Below, in pieces: positions 48,022-60,516 of a DNA stretch of 64,000 bases. Under the pieces are notes generated by a model. It was not told the DNA's origin. It saw only the letters and a list, made by a program, of their open reading frames with translations, and searched no databases. The stretch's first letter is position 1. Each line of letters opens with the position of its first letter. This DNA comes from Pyrenophora tritici-repentis (lineage: Eukaryota > Ascomycota > Dothideomycetes > Pleosporales > Pleosporaceae), in assembly GCF_003171515.1 (NCBI RefSeq), contig NC_089393.1:1054001-1118000 (forward strand), in the 5' to 3' direction. Position numbers and translations under genes: made by a program.

Positions 48022-50673
48022 ATGTGGATATTCCTCTGGAGTAAACTCTTGCTCCTCGGACATATCATCCTGGCTGTTGCATCTTCAAACATTGCTTCAC
48101 GTCAGAATGACCGAAAAACCGAAGACTGCATGTAAAATCCTTATTGCAACAATACCGAAGATACTCGTGAATGGCATAACGATTGCGGATTTCAGAAACC
48201 CAGCTTGGATCTATGGAAAGCTAACCTCGATGATGATTATGATTGGCTAAACACAAAATTTCGCGACTATAAATAACTGCAAAAGCAAGAGAACAGAATC
48301 CAGCGAGATGAGTTGACATTTCCTGCCTACATGTTAAAGCGGTATGCACCAAACGCTCCACCTAGCAGCATGGTTTGTGATAGTTTAGGCATGTGTAGAG
48401 TCAGTATTGCATTATATCTATTATACGCATCCCATCAAGCTAATTATGTAAAGGCCCCAAGCTGCAAAGATATCGGAGAAAAGCATGACCTGACTGTGAA
48501 AAGTCGAGCTATGTTATTTTTTGAATTCGTTTCCGGTCTCGATCACATGTATCATGTGTCGAACGCACAGTCCGCAACAATCAATTAAGTGGGTCCTAGA
48601 AGGTTCAGATTGGATTGATTGATTACCGCTTTAAGCCTAGTAGTTACCTATAGGAGTTTAAGCCCTACCTAGATAGGTAAGTGGGTCTAGGAGAGTGACC
48701 GGATTGAATTGATTGTTGCGGAGTCTAGTCGAACGAAGCTGCTCAAGATCACTTTCGTCACATGCATGCGAACATAGACGGCCTTACGAAAGCCTTCACA
48801 TATGCTGATAAACAACAAACGCGTGCTGTTGATAAAGAGAAAGAAAAAGAAAAAGGAGAAATATATCAAATTAGGGGTTGAAATCTTTGCTGTCATTCTC
48901 GCCATTGTCTCCTTTGGTTCCTCTCTTGCCGCTCTCGTTCCAGCAGAAGTGGCATTAGGCGTTCAAAAGCTTGGGGAAGCATCGAGATTAGCGGCAGTTA
49001 TACAACGCCCCCTGATGTTCGTGCAAAGACTGGGAGCGGCTAGCATAGCCTCATCGGAAGGACTTCACGTTCTGCAGGACACACATATAACGCAGTTGAC
49101 CAGTAAGTATCCAAGCTAAAGAGAGAATAACCCTGGGTTTAACACACCTATCAGAAGAGTGGCTGGTCCTTAGTAATCTTCTGAGCGTCGGAAAATTAGT
49201 GGCGAAGCACAAGTATACTAAACATATCAATCACAAGACAGATTTGTAAGAAATGTCGCACCAAAGATTCTTCTGAAGCTAATACGGTCAAGCATGGATA
49301 TGATATGACTTTAGCCGCATTTAGGGCAACCTTTGCCGAACTTGACATGCACGCCACTGCGGTAACCAAGACCGGGATGGAGTCTCTCGTCTCAGGAGAC
49401 TCGTCAAATGGAAAAAATATTGTGCAACTGTACAAAGAATCCTTCTTTAATGGGGCTAGTCCCTACTTTCGAAGAATGGTTGATTTCTAATTAGAGATGA
49501 GATCCTGCGCACTCATCATCAACACTTTATGGTATGCCACTCCCAAATTAAAGCCAAGGTTTCCAAGGTGTTCTAATGACTTGTAGGAGATTTGAAGGCG
49601 TCTTCGTTGTAGAGAGTATGGCCTATCAGAACGATTGCAGCCTTGACAATCGTGGGCCGCCAGAGAACAAAGTGTGTTTAGAAGAGCGCCCCGATCACTC
49701 TTACTGGATCCAGGCAATCACACATTACGACGACGAGAAAATTCGAGAGCCTCCCAGCATGCAACTCTTAAAGGGAAAAGAAGAGTTCCACGGGATTCAC
49801 CTGAGCGACGTAGTACGGTCGTCATTCTGGTGGGAAGAGATAGTTGACCCTAGGCAAGGCGATCCGGAGAAAAGATCCTCGGATGGTAACCCGAAGACCG
49901 ATATCCAGCTTCTCACGGACTATGGCAATGTACCTGGGGAGTTTCACCTGCCCATTTGCCGTAGTTGGTTTGGCGAGGCCATTACTGCCATCGACACTAA
50001 AAAAGGCATAAATGCTCCTCGCCAATGCGATGCTCCTAACAAAGCAGACGCGGCGAAATGGGGAAGCTCCAATCAGTGGACTATGTTCTATACCCAAAAA
50101 GCGATCAGAGTTGGCAACTGGTACAACTTCGGAAATTACGGAAAGATGTGTAGAGGCGAACATAAATGCAGTAAAGGAGGTAGTTGGGAGACCATTTTAG
50201 AACTGCAAGCAGATGATAAACCTGTAAAGGGAATGAAGGAGGCTTGGAGTATTGGCTGCGTGCCCAATGCGCATGGGTCATACGAATTAAGACCGCGGCA
50301 GCTCACAGATCCCGAACTGACTGAGACTTCCTTGAAACTTCAAGATACAGTTTCTTCGACCCCCGAGACCACTAGAGCTCCTATAGTTCAGATAAAAACC
50401 CAGGAAACGACGAACTCAACCTGTTGGTCTACCAATGCCTCTACGGGTATCGAACATCAAGGCCCATGCAATGGACCTGAATGCATCATCGACACAATCT
50501 ATGCGCTCGTCGAGCGCAAGTTTGGATACCATGTCAACTCTTCCGAGGCTCTCAATGGTTTCCCTTGTCTATCGGGTGACGATTGGTGTGTTGAGGACAC
50601 GGCACACAACCTCTGCGAAGACCTTTCAGACGAAGAAGATGCAGCTGGAGAGCTGGGAACAGGATGGGAATAG
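48022..50673 (+). pseudogene. Broken gene for a secreted cysteine-containing protein, with MITE insertion
   Basis: A start at 48022 encodes a signal peptide (MWIFLWSKLLLLGHIILAVA). The frame meets TAA at 48133 and TAA at 48274, runs on to the MITE at 48566-48727, then shifts frame in an A-rich tract near 48838-48870. It continues through a hydrophobic segment (about 48873-48965), an apparent intron donor (GTAAGT at 49101), another TAA at 49488, a good intron (GTATGC...TTGTAG, 49533-49588) and a 360-residue stretch ending at 50673. That last part is Cys-rich and ordered (RSSFWWEEIVDP, ICRSWFGEAI, GNWYNFGNYGKMC). The intact relative would be a secreted or membrane-anchored protein of about 800 residues. 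Family not recognised. The last ORF alone has no signal peptide. Confidence 0.65.
48566..48727. mobile_element. hAT-like MITE, copy 2
   Basis: 162 bp, reading base for base the same as the copy at 37142-37303 and in the same orientation. It is flanked by a different 8-bp direct repeat, GTCGAACG (48558-48565 and 48728-48735). Different duplications at the two sites show independent insertions rather than a segmental duplication. Confidence 0.9.
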
Positions 50674-52098
50674 TAGACACCTTTCGGAAACAAGAACAAA
50701 ACATCGAATGAAGATCAGGACAAGATGGTGCTTATCAAGAAGATTGAACTAGTGAACAAACGACACGCTTTTTTCTGTGGCAGGAATGGTACTGGGGGGC
50801 AGTTCGGTATCGACTGTTTTCCCGACAGTGCAAGCACCAGGATGGTCACCATTACGGGTACAACGCCGCCCATGAGCCGCCCATCCCTTTCTGCAGGCTC
50901 TCCCATGGTGTTTCCCTCCCCCAGCCCGGTGTTCACCACCGTGCCGACATACGTCGCAACTCCTCTACCCACACTTCGGTAGCTTGTCAACCAGATAGTT
51001 CAGGCCACTGGAATCAAGGGCGAGCAGAGTGGTGGAGGCAGCCATTTGGGCTTTTGGTAGATTGTGGTAACAGGCCAGGTCATCTGCGTGGGTTTTTGGC
51101 GATTCTTGATAGTATATCGTTAGTCAATTGAGTCGCCACTTGTCTACACATTCACATCAAATGTCCGCATTGCTTTGTTACCGGTGACTTGAGTAAGCAC
51201 CACTAACCGCTGATAGCATAGTTTTATAGTCGAGTACTCTGCTGCCATGGACCACATCGACTCCAGCTGTCGGCCATGGCGACTTTGGACACTGCCGTGT
51301 GCTCGCCATCTTCCCGCATCGCCATAAAAGATGTTCTAGATTCCGCAAATCATGCGACAGTAACGACGGAAGACCACAGATCTTGACGACTGGATAGAGG
51401 CGCATTGTTGAAGTTTCGCGAACCTACAGCGATGGCGAGATCTGCACTAGTCTACTTATGCTAAGCCTAGAACAGTTAGCGTAGTCTACGCTCAGGAAAG
51501 ATCACCCCCACGACACCGATGACGACTCGTTGACGACTGCGATAATTCCCATCACGCCCTCGTATCCCCCTATGCTCCCACCGCCGCGGTCATAGTCCAT
51601 GACCAAAAATGTCGCGTCGCGGTCAATGCCAATGCGCGCATGACTTGCGTGTGATATCTGGATCATCACTCCCTTTTCCTACATCATGACTAGACCTTCG
51701 CCAACTTAATGTGCGCATCTCGATTGTGGCGTTGACGTAGCTGCAGAGTCGAACGTGATACGCGAGAGGTGTGATGGAGTGGTGTGGAGTGCAGCCATTA
51801 TTGAGCATGATCTGCGAGCGAAGGATTCCGAGTTTGCCGCCTGGGGGAGAGGAGTTTTTTGGGAAAGACGTCAGTCATCTGGGAAATCAGGAGGTAGGTT
51901 TAACGTTAGTTTTATTCTTCCTAACTCGTTACTCCTCACTCGTGTCTCCCGTCTTTTGCTTGCTTACGCATCCATCGTCGAGATTCTGTGGAACGCTGCT
52001 TCTCGCGTGTTATTGTAATTTAGTTCTCTTTCTTGACTTGCAACTCGAGCGCTGATATATCTTACCTATATAAATTAAAGTCCAAACTCCGTTCCGTC
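50674..52098. other. Intergenic region, 1.4 kb
   Basis: Upstream of the aquaporin gene. A Pro/Thr-rich ORF at 50725-50982 and others here lack start, splice or family support. The last 130 bases are T-rich and leader-like. Confidence 0.5.
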
Positions 52099-53123
52099 AT
52101 GGCACTCAAAAACATACTCCCGCTACATCGAAAAGACCCATCCTCTACATCGTCCCGCGATGCTAGAAGTTCGTGGAAGACGGCAAATCGATGGCGCATT
52201 GAGTTGATTGCTGCAACCTCTGAGTTCGCGGGAACCTTCATGTTCCTCTTCTTCGCGTTCGGAGGCACAAGCATAGCTCAAAACAGCCAAGAGGCGATGT
52301 CTAGCAGTGGAACAGCACCAAACACAAGCGTACTGTTGTACATAAGTTTGATCTTCGGATTCAGTCTCATGGTGAATGTGTGGATCTTCTTCCGCGTGAG
52401 TGGCGGCCTCTTCAATCCAACCGTAAGTTCCCCCTACCTCAATTCAACGCCCAAATTAATCAAATCAAGGTGTCCCTTGGCCTCTATCTCATCAACATCA
52501 TCCCCTTCCCCCGCGCCATTTTTCTAACCATCTCCCAACTCCTTGCCGGTATTGCTGCAGCTGCAGTAGTGTCCGCCATCCTCCCTGGCCCCTTAAACGC
52601 TAGCACTACCCTGCAGGCCGGCATGACACCCGCACAAGGCGTCTTCCTAGAAATGTTCATGACTTCTTTCCTCGTCTTCACAATCTTCATGCTAGCAGCC
52701 GAAAAACACAAAGCCACCTTCCTCGCCCCCATCGGCATCGGCCTCTCCCTCTTCGTCGCAGAACTGCTGGGCGCTTTCTACACAGGCGGCAGCTTGAATC
52801 CCGCGCGCAGCCTGGGACCAGCAGTTGTAACACGCAGTTTCCCCAGTTACCATTATGTTTACTGGGCGGGACCTGTTATGGGGACCTTGTTGGCATGGGC
52901 TGTGTATAAGCTTGTTAAGGTGGGAGGTTATCAGACGGTCAACCCGGGTCAAGATTTTGACGATAATGAGATGAGGATGTTTGACCCACCAGAGCATCCA
53001 CAAAGCGAGGCGCAGGTTGAGAGGCCGAATGTGGCGGCCGAGGGTGTGGCGGATGCTTTGAGAGTAGGAAGTCGAAGTGAGAGGGGCATTAGTGAAGAAG
53101 GGAAAGAGAATATTAATGGTTAG
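52099..53123 (+). CDS. Aquaporin (MIP family)
   Basis: Two exons (52099-52422, 52470-53123) give 325 aa, phase 0. Six transmembrane segments plus two half-helices are visible. The first pore motif reads SGGLFNPT (Thr in place of the usual Ala of NPA) and the second is intact, GGSLNPARSLGP. The position after the second NPA carries Arg, the selectivity-filter residue. It conducts water and perhaps other small solutes across the plasma membrane. The C-terminal tail is acidic and extended (about 60 residues) and could be a regulatory region. The intron sits inside the first pore motif's loop and uses a CAAG acceptor. Confidence 0.92.
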
Positions 53124-53607
53124 CGGTGAAGCGCTTGGATGCACCTTGGAGAGGAAAGAGTCTCTTAGAATATAGAAGAGATAAGCAAATAGAAACGAAT
53201 AGCATAAAGCAATCATAAGGCAATCAATGTGCGGTTGAGTGACAGTATTCGAACGGATGATATTTCGTTCTCTATCGCTATTTTCTCTTCATGCAGCACA
53301 CAAATATAGTTTCGTCGCCACCCCGCAGGATCTCTCATCTTGTCTCTTTCAGCCTGGCTCCAGTCTGAGTTGTTGTGTTTGGACTTTTGATCATGGTGGA
53401 TGTTCTGTGAGGCCTATTTTAGACCATCGTTCCTGTGTAGTCGCCTAAATAAGCACTTTTGACACCAAAGCGTCCTCTAGGCCATATAACTGACATGTCG
53501 AACAATGCTGGGAACCAATCTAGGCAGTTGGGCGATTTCATCAATATCGGTTGTACTGCAAGTTGTGATTAGGCTTGCCTACAGGGTTATTCCAGGCCAT
53601 GTAAATC
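53124..53607. other. Convergent intergenic region
   Basis: About 480 bases between convergent genes, with T-rich 3' UTR-like sequence. No gene. Confidence 0.55.
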
Positions 53608-55075
53608 TCATTGTTCCATCTCATCGCCGTCCGCTTCATCATATTCGCCTTCAACGGTATCGCCTTCTTCATAAACCCCTTCACCTCCTTCACCTTCTTC
53701 GTCCTCACTGTCAGAGCCAGACCCTTCGCTTTCGCCTTCGCTTCCAGGGTCAAAGTCGTCATCCTCTTCCTCGTCGTCTTCTTGGTCCTGTAACTCTCTC
53801 TCCGCTTTCTGCAGCTCGCTCTCTTCCTCCTCGCCTGCAGCCTCGGGCTCAGTGCCATTTGCTACATCCTTCTTGCCTCCTACTTTGTTCACATTCAGCT
53901 TCTTGGCTCGTCGATCGTCCGCTAAGCTCGCATCCTGCAGTCCATGCTTCTGCACATAGTCGTTGATGCCGGCAAAGTTCGCCTGGTCGAGCATACCGAA
54001 TTCGATGTCTCCCGTGGGTGTGGTGATGACAAGGTTGAACGTATTGCGCAGAACGGCGGTGTAGGAAATGCTGTTTATCGCGGCAAAGTCAAAGAAGGCA
54101 AGGGGCTTTTTGAAGCCGTAGAGGATACCGATTTCCGTGAAAAACAGGTAACCTAGCGTATGTCAGTACGGGCTCTGTTTTGGGGCGAAAAACATGGTTA
54201 CACACCCTCTTTGCTTCCCCGATGCGCCTTGACGTGATAAGCTTTCTCGCCCTTCCTGTGACTTTCCGGCACGGCACTTGCAAACTCATCGGCGTCTGGA
54301 AAGATGACCTGCTTGCCGGTGCCTGCTTGTTTTAGACAGTGCTGAATTGCCTCGGCCATTGGTCCAGGCCCGGGGTCCTCGCCTTCGACGATGTTCTTTC
54401 CTGTCGCTTCCTCAAATGTCCAAACTATGGGCTCTGGTGGTGAAGCCTTGAGCTCATCGGGCACTGGTGCCACTCCATCGCCGTAGACGGGGATGATGAC
54501 GAAGTTGTGCTGCTTCTTGGCCTTCTCTGGAATGGGCAGGCAAAGGACCTGATCCACGTTTTTCCACGCAATGGCAAACTCGACACTGCCATTGGCGCCA
54601 ATCGCCCTGATGCCGCCGTCCTTTTTGTCGAGTAGCTCGAGAATGAACCTTTTCCGTTGTGGTATTGAAAAGCTAACGCCGGGGAATGTCTTGAATGCTT
54701 TCGTTGTGACACTGATCAAAGTGCCGCTCGTTGCTGGAGCCTTGTTTTGCGGAACATCGTTCTCCTCGAGCTTGCGCTTCTTGGCCGCTGGTTCATCGAC
54801 AGGTTGTGACGCCTGATTGAGTATGTACGTGGATATGTCGCGGAATAGTGTACTTTGAGAAGGATTCTGGTCTACTGGTCATAAGCATACGGTTTGTTGA
54901 GAGCGCAATAACAATGCATACCTATGGCAGCATGCACGCGCTTTCGCAGCTCGTGGTTGCTTACGAAAGCGACGTCAATTTCCTGTGGATGAGGTTCTGG
55001 CACAGGGGCAGGCGCGGGTATCTGCACTGGTACTACGGGCGCTGAAGATTTGTTGTTGAGCGCGGTAAAAGCCAT
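53608..55075 (-). CDS. RTT106: Histone chaperone Rtt106
   Basis: Three exons (55075-54922, 54874-54206, 54152-53608) give 455 aa, joined in phase 1. The N-terminal helix region is followed by a KKRKLEEND basic patch, then tandem PH-like domains: [59 protein letters not shown] and [14 protein letters not shown]. The C-terminal tail is strongly acidic ([14 protein letters not shown] onward), as in known Rtt106. It binds histone H3-H4 and delivers it during replication-coupled nucleosome assembly and heterochromatin silencing. The start is the first ATG before MAFTALNNK. Confidence 0.93.
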
Positions 55076-56356
55076 GGCGAGTCGTACAGTTGTATTATTG
55101 TCGCTGGTTGAGATGTCGTTGGGACGCGTCAACGCCTGATCGCGACTTTCAAACTAGCGCTTGGACAAGTCTGACATCACCATCACCATCACCCACAATC
55201 TCCATCACGGCACCTCCAACCACAATTCATCACCATCCACGGTCACTTTTCCTTCAGCGCACTGCTTAGCTAATCAACAAACCTTGGGTCTGCACTTTAC
55301 CGTCCGTACACGGGACCGTGTCGGCGCCGACGTGAAAACATCCTACCGGTATCTTCTGAGACGAGACAGCCGCAGACAACCAGCCGAGGACCGAGGAGGG
55401 CCAGGAGCCGACTGACACCTTTCCCACCGCATACCAGTCCATCGGTACAAACCCCTTCGCTTATCGCGTGTGAGCCTGAGGTACATATCGACTGTTGTTC
55501 ATGCGAGATCACTGTCGTATACCCTTGCTTGGGACACATTCAACTTCGCAGTTCGCGCTATAGCCGCACTTCTTCACACCTCCTATATTCTAAAAACTGT
55601 GACGTGAGAACCGCACATCGCCGTCGGTATGCCCCAATATATGTCTGCCTCTGGCTATACCCACCGTCATGCAAAAAGCTGAGAAGAGCTTCACATGATA
55701 ACGGAGACTCTTCTTAAACCACACAATCGCCTATAGCAATGCTGATATACCCATTGGTTATTCTTTTTTCATGATTGGTTGGAGGAAGAGGAACCTCTCT
55801 AACACTGAGCAATATACTTACATCATCGCAACAACCATATCTGTGCCGTCAGTGGTCCGTGCACGTTGCACATCTCACACACTTCCCGTCGCGCTACTGT
55901 GCGATAACCAATCCACAATCACAACGGCTGTTTTACACCTGTCAGATACATTGCAGAAAGTCAAAAAACGAACCGGAAATCTAATGGACCGCTCAAGCGA
56001 TTCCTTGACAGGCGTTATCATGCCGGCTTGCTAGCATTGACAGGTAAGGCTTTCAGCAGGAAACACAAGTAAAAGAGGGTACAATGCTGCCTGCTATTGA
56101 GGCCTGCAGATCCTGAGAAATTTGTTTGAGCGGGTACTGTATGATATGTAACCGTTTTCTCGGTCTCAAGTACCATCAGTCATTTCGTTCCGTCCCGTAA
56201 TTCCTTTTTGCATCATCTGGAAGGTTGTCTCCTTCCTCGCAACTACCTTTGGCAAACGATATTGTACAGCACTGTCATCACGCCAAGTTAGCCTTCATCG
56301 GACCGAAGACGCCGTGGCTACCAAGCAACACCATCAAGGAAGAGTGAGAAGCCAAG
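55076..56356. other. Intergenic, divergent promoter region
   Basis: About 1.3 kb upstream of two divergent genes. ORFs at 55771-56034 and nearby have no recognisable features. Confidence 0.5.
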
Positions 56357-57269
56357 ATGGACAAAGTCAAACTCACAATCACACCGGTGGCCGCCAAAAT
56401 CAAATCACTCCTTCCCACAAAGAAAGATGCTTCGCCGGTTTTCAATAAGCCCGTCAACACCAACTCATGTCCGCACCATCGCATGTCGCGGCTGTTATAC
56501 AGCATTTCCCTTACTATGCTCTTTGCAATCTCGATAGCTGTGGTTACATTTAAAGCAAAGTCATACAGCTTCATCGAGGATAACCGTATGACGGGATTCG
56601 ACTTCCAAATGTCAGAAGGAGCTGGGCAATCCGCACAGGAAATCGTCGTGGCAACTCTACCACGCAGGATGTATGCGATACCAGCGAAGTTGACCATCAT
56701 CTCTGCCGCCATGAGCATCCTGATTGCAGCGGCACATCTGGGATTTGTTGTGACCGATTGGAAGAGGGGTAATAGAGTACGTTTAACAGATGATGACAAG
56801 GCTCCCGCTGACGTTTGCACAGACGCAATCACATGTATTCCGTCGCAATATAATGATGTTTCACATTATTAATGCCATCGTTGTCCTCTTCGCTCTGGTA
56901 TCAATTTACGTCACTCATGCCAACTCATCGCATTTCCGCGACAACTACATCAATGTCCTTGCCTCTCGGAGAAACGCCACTCAAACCTACGTGCGGTACG
57001 ACGCCGGCATCTTCGACGTCGAGACCTGGACGTGCGAGCTTCAACGTGCCCAGGGTGTTGGCATGGTTCAGGATGACTATGGGAAGCAATGTGCGGACGA
57101 GATCGCTGGTCGAGCCGTCATGATCCCGTTCATGTTGCTTGCATGGCTCATCGCTGGTGTGGGCATCTGGGGCTTCACAAAGGGTGGACGAAGGGGACCC
57201 GACGGCGAAGCCATCAGAACCCAAGAAGTTGGCCTCGAAATGAAAAAGATGAACGCTACCGACGAATAG
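56357..57269 (+). CDS. Four-TM membrane protein, unknown function
   Basis: Two exons (56357-56776, 56823-57269) give 288 aa, phase 0, GTACGT donor and CACAG acceptor. Four hydrophobic segments lie near residues 45-65, 111-131, 150-170 and 240-260. The loop between TM3 and TM4 holds a Cys pair (TWTCELQRAQG, then GKQCADEIAG) and Asn-Ala-Thr and Asn-Ser-Ser sites, so it may face the outside. The N-terminal 40 residues are basic with PVNTNSCPHH. The topology resembles tetraspanning fungal membrane proteins, but the family is not recognised. Start context AAGATGG is good. Confidence 0.78.
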
Positions 57270-57637
57270 CTTTCCTTTCTACACTTCCTTTTTCTTGTTC
57301 ATTCTTCTTGCGGATCAAGACTCAGTTCTGCATTGTTGTTATTGAAACGACTTCTCTTTCTTTCCTTTACTTGGCGCCTACCTAAGCAACGATACCCATG
57401 CGCTTTGCTAATCATCAACATTGGAATATCCGTTGACAGAATTCTCTGCTGGCCGAGAGTTTGGTCTGAGCTTTCCTCTAAAAGTAATCATTTCTGCAAA
57501 TACTGGCATCGCGTTGTCCAAGCGCCGGAACACATCATGCCTCATTTTCATTCCAACGTACTAGCATACAACAATTTTCTTTCCGTTGTAATCATACACA
57601 AACAATTCTCCTGTAACTAGAAACACATTGACCAGAT
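57270..57637. other. Convergent intergenic region
   Basis: About 370 bases of T-rich 3' sequence; no gene seen. Confidence 0.5.
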
Positions 57638-58000
57638 CTACTGTTTGCTGTCAACACCTGACCCACTATCTCGCCGACCCTCTTCACGCGTATGCGCTCC
57701 TTCTCCCCCACACTCTCCTCGTGCCCTGGTCTGCATCCCCTCACCTACATACTCAAATCGCTCACACCTACCACCCCGATGCTTATCCTCGTCTTTAACC
57801 CTACACGCATCTCCACTATAGCCCACATATCTCCACCGAGTCAAACAAATAACCATACTAAAAGCCCTAAATCCATTGTCATCGCTCGTAAGACGCCGTC
57901 CTGGCCGCGAATCGTCCATTAGCTCTTCTTCTGACCAGTAGGCGTCTTCGACCTCTGTGCTAGGCCAGGTGTTGAGGGATGAAGGGGAAGGGGAGAGCAT
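57638..58000 (-). CDS. Possible small protein, low support
   Basis: A 120-aa ORF beginning MLSPSPSSLNTWPSTEVEDA. The centre looks ordered (VEDAYWSEEELMDDS, then FSMVICLTRWRYVGYSGD), and the end is Arg/Glu/Gly-rich and disordered. The frame is open further upstream, but only from a TTG; a 5' exon at about 58130-58257 spliced at GTTATC...CCCAG would give a longer N-terminus. No family is recognised and the gene may be spurious. Confidence 0.3.
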   Translation of the reverse strand: MLSPSPSSLNTWPSTEVEDAYWSEEELMDDSRPGRRLTSDDNGFRAFSMVICLTRWRYVGYSGDACRVKDEDKHRGGRCERFEYVGEGMQTRARGECGGEGAHTREEGRRDSGSGVDSKQ

Positions 58001-60516
58001 GGCGCGGGGAGGGAAGCGCTTTGCTGGGATTGTAATTGCTCGTGATAGGGTGGTGGCAGGGCGAGATATTAAGGGATGGAGTGCGGTTTTGGGGCTGGTG
58101 GAGGGAGATAACCTTGTAAATATATGCAAGAGGGGCTTCTTTGTTGTGTGCTGGAGAGATGGCTGGGTTGGATGGCTGGGTGAATGTGGGTGTGGGTGTG
58201 GGTACGATATAAGGGATTTAGGGCTTGCGCAGACAAGACAAGGCTGGGGAGACGCATCGTTCGTTTTGGGTTGTTGGTTAGTGTGATGGGGTTGGATGTT
58301 GTGAAGGGTGTTTGTGGTTGTAGTTGCGTTTGGACGTGAAATTATTCAATGGTTACTCAGGGGTGGAAGTGGAACGCTTGAAGTCAAGTGAAAGGAGGCA
58401 GAATATGTTGACATTGTAGATTGCTCTGTGATAGTTGTGCAGGAAGTGACTGCGCTCTTGCGCTATGAATAGTCGGTGAGGTGATTCAAAGATATACACT
58501 TGGGGAGAGAGAGGTGTGAAAGTATAAGGAACGTGACTAGTATTGTTGTGGTAGCAGGATTGAACTTCACACATGCAGGGTATGGCTGGTGCGGCGGAGA
58601 TATGTTGTGGAGTATTGTAACCGTGGGATGGATGGAGCTGCGATCTCCTATTAACTGGTAATTCGACCTCGGGAGTATAGTGAAACAAGATATCGTTGAG
58701 GCGGAACATGCGCACTTGATGCCTACCTAAAAACGTTACGAAGCGAGTGTGGGAGTAAAGATGTTCTGTGGCTTTCCTTAGACAAGTCATTGCCCATCGA
58801 GCTATTCTCTATCTGTTTAACTAACTGTTTCATTGTTCCATCTTATCTACACAACACATTTTTTTGTTGAGTACTCACCACACGACATCTCAGATATGTG
58901 TATCCATTGAGATACACATTCTAGTATCGCGCAATGTTCAGCCTCCGATGGCATGCGTCGGACTAGGATGAATTGGGCTTAGTGGCGATGATGTAACGTG
59001 TGAGGGTAAGAGCCTCCGACCTTGTCCAGACCTCACCCCAACATCCCCCCGCGCACATGTTTGCTGCAGCTAACCACCGCCCGAAATCGGGACCGCATTG
59101 TCGATCTGAATGTCTGGAACGACAGATGATGAGACTAGGATGGATCGGAGATGGATACGATTGCGAACCTTTGTCACTAACTCGCCTAACCCATTTCAAT
59201 AGCGAACGGCACGAAATGATTACGGGTCAACTCAAGTACATATCATTCCATCTCACAAACCGCTTGTTTTGAGCAACCGGGCCATTGCACTACTCCTGGT
59301 ACTTCAACTACCTTGTTCAGACGTGGATAGTTCTCTTCTAATAGAATGCATGCAGAACGGCCATCCGGTTGATGTCCTTGATTCGATCTAGTCAAAGTGA
59401 CGCGTAATTTATGCATCATATCGAATATATGCGTACTAGCAATAATACTGAGGTATAGTTGCATCTTTACCGGGCTAATAACAGATACAACCGCCGATGG
59501 GTTCCGACACAGCAGGCTGGACAGAAGGGACGCGGGGGGGGACACTGAAATTTCTTCCTCTGTTCTTCTGTTATCGATCTACTCAATCATGAAGACTTGA
59601 ACCCTGTCGGTCATCAGTCTTCAGGTCTTAATATGCGGTCGCTGTCTTCAACATTGGTAGGACCATCGGTTGCGAATGCTCGATGACTTTCACATGGCAA
59701 GGATCAATTTTGGTCAACGGTTTGTCCCATAAATTCTTCTTGGCCTGTTTCTGCCGAAGAAAAGCTAATTTAATCACCCTACACGCAGCCTTACCTAGCT
59801 AGCTGCCTTAGCAATGCTCTTGTCACTAAGTCGGGGGCCTTAGCTGTTCGCCTCTCGTCGCCATTTTACATCCAAAGTCATCATCTACATCATCGTCATC
59901 TACATTGCCCCCCAAAATTCCTTCGTGACGAGCTGCAGCCCCGAATCGTAGCCTCATTATGTAAGAATCGATCTTTGGCTTTAGGAACAACTCCTGTACA
60001 GTATCCTGGTCGTAACCACGATGATACACAGCCGTCAAAATACCAATGCATCACTGAAACGTTCGCGCAATGCGTTCCTGTCGATCGTGCCCCACATATC
60101 AGAGCTGTTGGTCACTAGGAACCTTCTTATTATGGTCTTTTCTTTATCGGCTGCCAATGGTAACATTCGCTGTTACTTGAGAGCACCATGATTTCCACCG
60201 TCAACATCATCGTCTACAGGGTCAAGACAGGCGAACGCAGGCCCATTGGAGTTACTGCCGTCTGGGGTACGAGTAATTGCACTCCGCAAACTTGCATGTT
60301 CTGATATCATTTTTACTCATATGATGAAAGAATACTTGGCCGATACTCGCTTGCAGCTCAACATGCACACTGTTGTAGCGGCTTGAGTTACTGAACAACA
60401 GGCGTGACCAATTTCGCAGTACACCAACCTTGTGGGAGGTACATTAAAGCCTCAGCTTGCCGTTCTAAAGAATGGGATACCTTCTATCTTATCTCGACAT
60501 CGTCCTTTCATTTAAG
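58001..60516. other. Intergenic region, 2.5 kb
   Basis: Long gene-free stretch upstream of the But2-domain gene. Short ORFs (58353-58790, 58963-59545, 59826-60038) show no protein-like features. Nothing else supported. Confidence 0.45.

Noticed and set aside
50725..50982. 85-aa Pro/Thr-rich ORF after the secreted pseudogene
   Set aside because: No signal peptide, family or splice link to the upstream frame could be shown; it might be a remnant but cannot be supported.
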